DNA of 64,000 bases from JALOKP01 sp963800865 (GTDB lineage: Bacteria; Acidobacteriota; Polarisedimenticolia; J045). Positions 59,060 to 64,000 of the stretch are shown here, piece after piece. Location: assembly GCA_963800865.1 (NCBI GenBank), contig CAWDCL010000004.1, forward strand, positions 1,798,001 through 1,862,000, in the 5' to 3' direction. The notes under the pieces were generated by a model. The model was given only the letters and a program-made list of their open reading frames with translations. It made no database searches and was not told the DNA's origin. The first letter of the stretch is position 1. Each line of letters begins with the position of its first letter. The position numbers were made by a program, and so were the translations under genes.

Positions 59060-60817
59060 ATGAAGCTCAAGCGCCGCATTGCCGAGGGGTTCCGGCCCTT
59101 TCTCTGGCTGCTCGCCGACGCGGCCGTGGTGGCGGCGATCGCCTGGCCCGCCGCCGCGCTGCTGCTCTTTCTCGTCAACCCGGAGCTGCCATTCACGCCG
59201 GGCGGCTTCTTCGCGACGATGGGCGCCATCCTCCCGCAGGCGCTGCTGGTCTTCGTGCTGGCCGGCCCGCTGCTCGTCCTGCTCGGCAACGCCTTTGCCG
59301 TCGGACGGTCCTCGACCCGCGGCTTCCGGGTCCGGCACATCGTGCGCTTCGCCGTCCTGGACGCATTCCTGCTCTGGCTTGCCGCCTTCGACCAGTGGCG
59401 CGTGACGGGGCCGCTGCTCCCCGACGCGACACGGGCGGCACTGGCGATCACGGTCAGCGCGCTGGGCGCGGCCACGGTCGTGGCGCTCGGCTTCGTCGTG
59501 ATGGACGCGCGCCGGCCCGGCTCGGTCCGGTCACCGTGGATCGTCGCGCTGGCGGTGGCGGTGCTCGTCGCGCTGGCGGGCGCGGGGGACATGCGGCGGG
59601 TGCGCTTTCCGGACCCGGCCCCGATCGACATCCGCGGGTTCGCGGCGGAGCGGCCGCTGATCCTGTTCGAGGTCCCCGGGCTGTCGCTGGAGGCGCTCGA
59701 GGGGTACGCCGAGCGCGGGACCGCGCCCGCGCTGGAGTCGCTGCTCACGAGCGGCAGCGTCATGACGGTCTCCGGCGGGATCGTCGAGGAGCCGCTCGCG
59801 CTGCACGCCACGCTCATCACCGGACGCGGCCCGGAGCAGCACCGCGTGCTCGGGCCGCTGCGTTATCGGCCGCGCGGGGGAGGCGGCGGCGTCTCGTTCG
59901 GCATCCTGCCCCGGGGCCTGCTGTTCTGGCCGTCCCTGAAGCTCGGGCTCTGGGACGCGGTGCCGGTCTCGGCCCCGGCTCTGCGCGCCGTCTCGGTGGC
60001 CGGGATCGCGCGCGCGCTGGGCCTGCCGGTGGCAATCGTCGGCGACCCGCTCGCCGGCCGGCCGCCCAACCCGGAGTCGGTCATCGTGCCGACGGACGCG
60101 CTGGGTGCGGGACAGACGGTTGCGCTCGGAGCCGCCGGCAGCGTGACCTGCGTCGACGCCGGGCCGATCGGCGACCGGTTCTTCGATCCTCCGGCGGGCG
60201 AGCTGCCGGGGACGCGCCGGCTCGAGGCGCTCGTCCGGGCGGCGCTGGATGCCGACCTCTGCGCCCTGGCGGTCGGCAAGCAGCTGGCCGCGACGGGCCG
60301 CTTTGCGCTGGTCCACGTGCGGCTCGGGGGGCTCGAGCGGATCACGCGCCAGTTCGCGGGCTGGCAACCCGGGAGCACGGCGCGCGGCGCTTCGGACCGG
60401 GAGATCGAGGCCTACGGCCGGGTGCTCGCGCGCTACGTGCGCCAACTCGACCCGGCGGGCGGTGAACTGGTCTCGGCCGGGCCGCCCGGGGCGCTCGTGG
60501 CCCTGGTTTCGCCCTGCGGCGTCGTGCCGCGCAACGACCTGGGCCGGTTGGCGGAGGCGCTGGCCGGAATCTCGGGACCGACCGCGAGCACCGACGGGCC
60601 GCCGCCGGGTTCGCTGATCCTCGCCGGCGCCGGGGTCGTTCCGGGGGGGCACCGCGCGGGTGAGATCGCGCTGGAGTCGGTGCTGCCGACGCTGCTCTGG
60701 GGTGCCGGGCTGCCCGCCGCCGCCGACATGGGGCCGATCGCGACCCAGGCCTTCGAGCCCGAGTACGTCGCCGCGCACCCGGTGATCGGCGTGCCCAGCT
60801 ACGGGAAGCGGCGCTAG
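59060..60817 (+). CDS. Membrane protein with degenerate alkaline-phosphatase-superfamily domain
   Basis: 585 aa. About five helices at the N-terminus (WLLADAAVVAAIAWPAAALL, QALLVFVLAGPLLVLLGNAF and others), then an AP/phosphodiesterase fold. LILFEVPGLSLEALEGYAER replaces the usual vvxigxDgxxW strand. EEPLALHATLITGRGPEQHR corresponds to the nucleophile region. LVALVSPCGVVPRND sits where SDHG binds metal. ESVLPTLLWGAGLPAAADMG is the classical tail. The metal-binding Asp/His and nucleophile positions are not conserved, so it is probably not an active phosphatase. Start ATG at 59060. Confidence 0.68.
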   Translation: MKLKRRIAEGFRPFLWLLADAAVVAAIAWPAAALLLFLVNPELPFTPGGFFATMGAILPQALLVFVLAGPLLVLLGNAFAVGRSSTRGFRVRHIVRFAVLDAFLLWLAAFDQWRVTGPLLPDATRAALAITVSALGAATVVALGFVVMDARRPGSVRSPWIVALAVAVLVALAGAGDMRRVRFPDPAPIDIRGFAAERPLILFEVPGLSLEALEGYAERGTAPALESLLTSGSVMTVSGGIVEEPLALHATLITGRGPEQHRVLGPLRYRPRGGGGGVSFGILPRGLLFWPSLKLGLWDAVPVSAPALRAVSVAGIARALGLPVAIVGDPLAGRPPNPESVIVPTDALGAGQTVALGAAGSVTCVDAGPIGDRFFDPPAGELPGTRRLEALVRAALDADLCALAVGKQLAATGRFALVHVRLGGLERITRQFAGWQPGSTARGASDREIEAYGRVLARYVRQLDPAGGELVSAGPPGALVALVSPCGVVPRNDLGRLAEALAGISGPTASTDGPPPGSLILAGAGVVPGGHRAGEIALESVLPTLLWGAGLPAAADMGPIATQAFEPEYVAAHPVIGVPSYGKRR

Positions 60818-60829
60818 CCACACCCCCCT

Positions 60830-60857
60830 TTGGACAGCGCGCGGGGGAGACGATAGT
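60830..60857 (+). promoter_or_regulatory. Sigma70-like promoter for pyrRBC
   Basis: TTGGAC (60830-60835) and GATAGT (60852-60857) are separated by 16 nt. The predicted leader before the pyrR ATG is about 48 nt. Confidence 0.5.
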
Positions 60858-60870
60858 CTCGCCCGACTTC

Positions 60871-60897
60871 GCGCCCGGAACGGTCCGCCCGGGACGC
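60871..60897 (+). promoter_or_regulatory. Hairpin in the pyrR leader
   Basis: GCGCCCGG (60871-60878) pairs with CCGGG-a-CGC (60889-60897), one bulged A, loop of 10 nt, just before the GGCGGAGG ribosome site. It may be a PyrR target controlling translation; the known Bacillus anti-antiterminator consensus was not seen. Confidence 0.35.
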
Positions 60898-60911
60898 GCG
60901 GCGGAGGCCGG

Positions 60912-61640
60912 ATGAGCGTCGGCACCGTTCTGATGAACGCCGAGGAGATCGACCGCGCGCTGGCGCGGCTCGCGCACCAGATCATGGAGGTCGCGGGTGA
61001 GTCGGCCGGCACCCTCCTGGTCGGCATCCACACCCGCGGGGTCCCGCTCGCGCGCCGCCTGGCGCGGAAGATCGCGGCGTCGGGGCGGGAGGAGCCCCCG
61101 GTCGGGATCCTCGACATCAATCTCTACCGCGACGACCTGTCGCAGACCTTCGACCACCCGATCGTCCGCCGCACCGAGGTCCCTTTGCCGCTCAGCGGGA
61201 AGCGGATCGTGCTGGTCGACGACGTGCTCTATACCGGCCGCACGATCCGCGCCGCGATGGATGCGCTGACCGACCTCGGCCGTCCGCGTTCCGTGAAGCT
61301 GGCGGTCCTGATCGACCGCGGCGGGCGGGAACTGCCGATCCACGCCGATTTCGTCGGGCGGACCTTCATGGTCGGCCCCGACCAGCTGGTCGACGTGCAG
61401 CTCGACGAGACCGACGGGACCCAGGATCGCGTCGTGCTCCGCACGCACGAACCGAAGCCCGCGCGGAAACAGGAGCCCACGGCGAAGGCCCGGCGCGCGC
61501 CGCACCCGAAGACCGCCGCGCGGGGCAAGCTCACGCCGAGTCCGAAGGCCAGGCCCGCGCCCAAGGCCAAGGTGGCCGCGCGGGGCAAGCTCCCGCCCGG
61601 TCCGAAGAGGAAGCCCGCGCGCAAGGGGGCCGGACGATGA
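60912..61640 (+). CDS. pyrR: PyrR: pyr mRNA-binding regulator / uracil phosphoribosyltransferase, with basic tail
   Basis: Residues 1 to about 178 are a normal PyrR: MNAEEIDRALARLAHQIMEV, GESAGTLLVGIHTRGVPLAR, DINLYRDDLSQT, the PRPP loop RIVLVDDVLYTGRTIRAAMD and AVLIDRGGRELPIHADFVGR. A tail of about 60 residues follows, made of Lys, Arg, Ala and Pro with a twice-repeated AARGKL motif. Usual PyrR is about 180 aa. Ends in a 4-nt overlap with pyrB. Regulates the pyr operon by binding its mRNA when UMP is high. Confidence 0.92.
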   Translation: MSVGTVLMNAEEIDRALARLAHQIMEVAGESAGTLLVGIHTRGVPLARRLARKIAASGREEPPVGILDINLYRDDLSQTFDHPIVRRTEVPLPLSGKRIVLVDDVLYTGRTIRAAMDALTDLGRPRSVKLAVLIDRGGRELPIHADFVGRTFMVGPDQLVDVQLDETDGTQDRVVLRTHEPKPARKQEPTAKARRAPHPKTAARGKLTPSPKARPAPKAKVAARGKLPPGPKRKPARKGAGR

Positions 61641-62593
61641 AACTGCGCAGCCGTCACCTGCTGGGGATCGCCGAGCTGGATCCGGACGAGATCGTCGCCA
61701 TCCTCGACACCGCCGAGAGCTTCGCCGAGGTCTCGGGGCGCGAGATCAAGAAGGTCCCGGCACTCCGCGGACGGACCGTGATCAACTTCTTCGTCGAGCC
61801 CTCGACCCGGACCCGGACCTCGTTCGAGGTCGCCGAGAAGCGCCTCTCTGCCGACACGCTGGGCATCACCGCCGCGGCCAGCTCGCTGGTCAAGGGCGAA
61901 ACGCTGCTCGACACGGTCCGCAACCTCGAGGCGATGAACCCCGACTTCATCGTGATGCGCCACCCGGAGCCGGGAGCGCACGAGCTCCTGACGCGGGTCT
62001 GCAGGTCCTCGGTGATCAACGCCGGGGACGGCGGGCACGAGCACCCGACGCAGGCGCTGCTCGACGCGATGACCATGCGCCAGCGCTTCGGGCGCCTGTC
62101 GGGGCTCAAGGTCGTGATCCTCGGCGACATCAAGCACAGCCGGGTCGCGCGCTCCAACATCAACCTCCTGACGAAGATGGGCTCGACGGTCGTCGCCTGC
62201 GGACCGCCGACCCTGATCCCGGTCGGGGTCGAGGAAATGGGCGCCGAGGTGAGCTACCACCCCGACGTGGCGATCGAGGGGGCCGACGTGGTGATGGTGC
62301 TCCGGATGCAGCTGGAGCGGATGAAGACCGGCTACGTGCCCAGCCTCAGGGAGTACGCGCGGCTGTACGCGCTGACCCCCGAGCGGCTCGAGCGGGCGCG
62401 GCCGGAGGCGATCGTGATGCACCCCGGACCGATGAACCGGGGGGTCGAGATCGACGGCGGCCTGGCCGACGGGCCGCGCTCGGTGATCCTCGACCAGGTG
62501 TCGAACGGCGTCGCGGTGAGGATGGCGGTCCTGTATCTCCTGGCAGGAGGCGAGCGTGAAGACGCTGCTGTTGCGACGGGCGCGGGTCGTTGA
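61637..62593 (+). CDS. pyrB: Aspartate carbamoyltransferase catalytic subunit
   Basis: 318 aa. INFFVEPSTRTRTSFEVAEK (carbamoyl-phosphate site STRTRTS), INAGDGGHEHPTQALLDAMT, LGDIKHSRVARSNINLLTKM and IVMHPGPMNRGVEID. First committed step of pyrimidine synthesis. It overlaps pyrR by 4 nt and pyrC by 38 nt; no pyrI is present. Confidence 0.96.
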   Translation: MKLRSRHLLGIAELDPDEIVAILDTAESFAEVSGREIKKVPALRGRTVINFFVEPSTRTRTSFEVAEKRLSADTLGITAAASSLVKGETLLDTVRNLEAMNPDFIVMRHPEPGAHELLTRVCRSSVINAGDGGHEHPTQALLDAMTMRQRFGRLSGLKVVILGDIKHSRVARSNINLLTKMGSTVVACGPPTLIPVGVEEMGAEVSYHPDVAIEGADVVMVLRMQLERMKTGYVPSLREYARLYALTPERLERARPEAIVMHPGPMNRGVEIDGGLADGPRSVILDQVSNGVAVRMAVLYLLAGGEREDAAVATGAGR

Positions 62594-63836
62594 CCCGGCA
62601 GGTGGGGTCGACGGGGTCCGCGACGTCCTGATCGAGGGCGGCCGGATCCTCAAGGTCGCGCAGCGGATCCAGCGGCGCGACGGCCAGGCGATCGACCTCG
62701 ACGGGCTCGTGCTCTGTCCCGGGTTCATCGACATGCACGTCCACCTGCGCGAGCCGGGCCAGGAGTGGAAGGAGACGATCGCCAGCGGCACCGCCGCGGC
62801 CGCGGCGGGCGGTTTCACGGCCGTCGCGGCGATGGCGAACACCGATCCGGTCAACGACTCGCGGGCGGTGACGGAGATGATCGTCGCCGAGGCGAAGCGG
62901 CACGGTTCGGTCCGCGTCTACCCGGTCGGCGCGATCAGCAAGAAGCTGGAAGGGAAGGAACTCGCCGACGTCGGCGAGATGGTCGAGACCGGCGCGGTCG
63001 CGATCTCCGACGACGGCCGGCCGGTGATGGACCCGTCCCTGATGCGGCGGGCCCTCGAGTACGCCAAGGCGTTCGGGATCCCGGTGCTGGCCCACGAGAT
63101 GGACGACGCGCTCTGCGCCGGCGGCGTGATGCACGAAGGGGCGGTCTCGACGCGCCTCGGGCTTCCCGGGATGCCTCCGGCGGCCGAGGAGGCGATGATC
63201 GCGCGCGACCTCCTGCTGGCCGAGGACACCGGCGGGCGCCTGCACATCCAGCACCTGACGACCGGCCGCGGGCTGGCGCTGATCCGGCTCGGCCGGCGGC
63301 GCGGGATCCACGTCACCTGCGAGGTGACGCCGCACCACCTGACGCTGACCGACGAAGCGCTCGTGCGCTACGACACGAACCTCAAGATGAACCCGCCGCT
63401 GCGGCCGGAGGGCGACCGTGCCGCGCTGGTCCGGGGCCTCAAGGATGGCGTCGTCGACGCGATCGGGACCGACCACGCGCCGCACCACCACGACGAGAAG
63501 TGGGTGGAGTTCGCGCGCGCCCCGTTCGGGATCATCGGGCTCGAGACGGCGGTGCCGGTGCTGCTGACGAAGCTGGTCCACGAGGGAGGGCTGCCGCTCT
63601 CGCGCTTCGTCGAGCTGCTGACGGCGGGGCCGGCCGCCGCGCTGGGGGTTGCCGGCGGCAGCCTGGCGCAGGGCGAGGTCGCCGACATCACCGTGCTCGA
63701 CCTCGGCCGCGAGGGTGCGATCGACCCCGCCGGCTTCCGGAGCCGGTCGCGCAACACGCCCTACGAGGGCTTCCCCTTCAAGGGCCAGGCGGTGATGACG
63801 ATCGTCGGCGGCCGCATCGTTCACGACGCCCGCTGA
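62556..63836 (+). CDS. pyrC: Dihydroorotase (multifunctional-complex type)
   Basis: 426 aa. The zinc motif is CPGFIDMHVHLREPGQEWKE; then AAMANTDPVNDSRAVTE, HIQHLTTGRGLALIRLGR, VTPHHLTLTDEALVRYDTNL, KMNPPLRPEGD and DAIGTDHAPHHHDEKWVEF. Class I dihydroorotase, usually partnered with PyrB. Start GTG at 62556 lies 6 nt after GGAGG inside the pyrB frame. Confidence 0.96.
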   Translation: MKTLLLRRARVVDPAGGVDGVRDVLIEGGRILKVAQRIQRRDGQAIDLDGLVLCPGFIDMHVHLREPGQEWKETIASGTAAAAAGGFTAVAAMANTDPVNDSRAVTEMIVAEAKRHGSVRVYPVGAISKKLEGKELADVGEMVETGAVAISDDGRPVMDPSLMRRALEYAKAFGIPVLAHEMDDALCAGGVMHEGAVSTRLGLPGMPPAAEEAMIARDLLLAEDTGGRLHIQHLTTGRGLALIRLGRRRGIHVTCEVTPHHLTLTDEALVRYDTNLKMNPPLRPEGDRAALVRGLKDGVVDAIGTDHAPHHHDEKWVEFARAPFGIIGLETAVPVLLTKLVHEGGLPLSRFVELLTAGPAAALGVAGGSLAQGEVADITVLDLGREGAIDPAGFRSRSRNTPYEGFPFKGQAVMTIVGGRIVHDAR

Positions 63837-63886
63837 CCGCACGGGCGGGCCGCCACGGCGGCCGGCCCGCACCAGGAGACCGTTCG

Positions 63887-64000
63887 ATGTCGGCGATCAC
63901 GGAAACCCACCTCCCCGGCCAGAAGCTCCTCTCGCGCGGCAAGGTGCGCGACATCTACGACCTCGGCGACCGGCTGCTGCTGGTCGCCACGGACCGGATC
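63887..64000 (+). CDS. purC: Phosphoribosylaminoimidazole-succinocarboxamide synthase, N-terminus (runs off window)
   Basis: ATG at 63887, 8 nt after AGGAG. The 38 codons seen include KLLSRGKVRDIYDLGDRLLL and VATDRI, the start of SAICAR synthase (step 8 of IMP synthesis). It follows pyrC by 50 nt, so purine and pyrimidine genes may share a transcript. Confidence 0.88.
   Translation, partial: MSAITETHLPGQKLLSRGKVRDIYDLGDRLLLVATDRI

Overview
The window is about 64 kb of very GC-rich, densely packed bacterial chromosome. There are no rRNA or tRNA genes, no insertion sequences, no prophage and no CRISPR. The gene content suggests an Acidobacteriota-like or neighbouring phylum: a GWxTD-domain protein, a fused CcoN-CcoO oxidase subunit, eukaryote-like Ser/Thr kinases with TPR tails, a MopE-type Asp-rich motif protein, a fused SpmA-SpmB and a bifunctional FtcD. 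This is an inference from gene content, not a phylogenetic result.

Layout. 1-9.7 kb: start of a malic enzyme (minus), a frameshifted secreted beta-helix protein with MopE-type motifs, a tiny Cys/Lys-rich protein, an Asp/Asn beta-hydroxylase-family protein, a saccharopine-dehydrogenase-like protein and a very large lipoprotein of unknown function. 9.7-18.3 kb: a Ser/Thr kinase-TPR receptor, a Tat-exported ATC-hydrolase-like protein, gltX with an alpha/beta hydrolase, and an arylsulfatase next to an outer-membrane channel. 18.3-19.0 kb: a decayed patch holding scraps of a second alpha/beta hydrolase and of ccoS around an antitoxin and a broken toxin. 19-20.6 kb: a choloylglycine-hydrolase-like enzyme and a SnoaL-like protein. 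20.7-29.7 kb: a complete high-affinity cbb3 oxidase operon with assembly factors (minus strand: CNBD-like ORF, ccoNO, ccoQ, ccoP, ccoG, ccoH, TauE/SafE-like, ccoI, ccoS). It diverges from an FNR-type regulator, with a perfect TTGAT-N4-ATCAA site between them.

30.6-45.7 kb: a TMTC-like TPR membrane protein, a Sua5-type tRNA modification enzyme, a cyclic-nucleotide-binding-domain/aspartase fusion, AlaX, a glutamine amidotransferase, an LpxL/HtrB-type acyltransferase, a cyclase-family hydrolase, truA, a large unknown protein with a C-terminal Cys4-like finger, a GWxTD protein, a YggX-like protein and ispH. 45.7-54 kb: bifunctional FtcD, an oxidoreductase, an unknown protein, SpmAB, a trypsin-like protease-TPR protein, DoxX and an NAD(P)-binding protein. 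54-64 kb: pyrimidine synthesis, split between pyrK-pyrD-pyrF-(threonine synthase-like)-rarA (minus) and pyrR-pyrB-pyrC-purC (plus), with a catalytically degenerate alkaline-phosphatase-fold membrane protein between them.

Two global features affect how the annotation should be read. First, twelve genes carry reading-frame breaks, seventeen +1 breaks in all. Each can be repaired by restoring one CG unit at a CG-rich run, so the breaks look like a systematic consensus error and the genes are annotated as whole loci. Second, several genes have a TAnnnT -10-like hexamer only 6-10 nt before the start codon, which suggests leaderless transcription. Genes in the operons commonly overlap by 4 nt (ATGA or GTGA), which suggests translational coupling.
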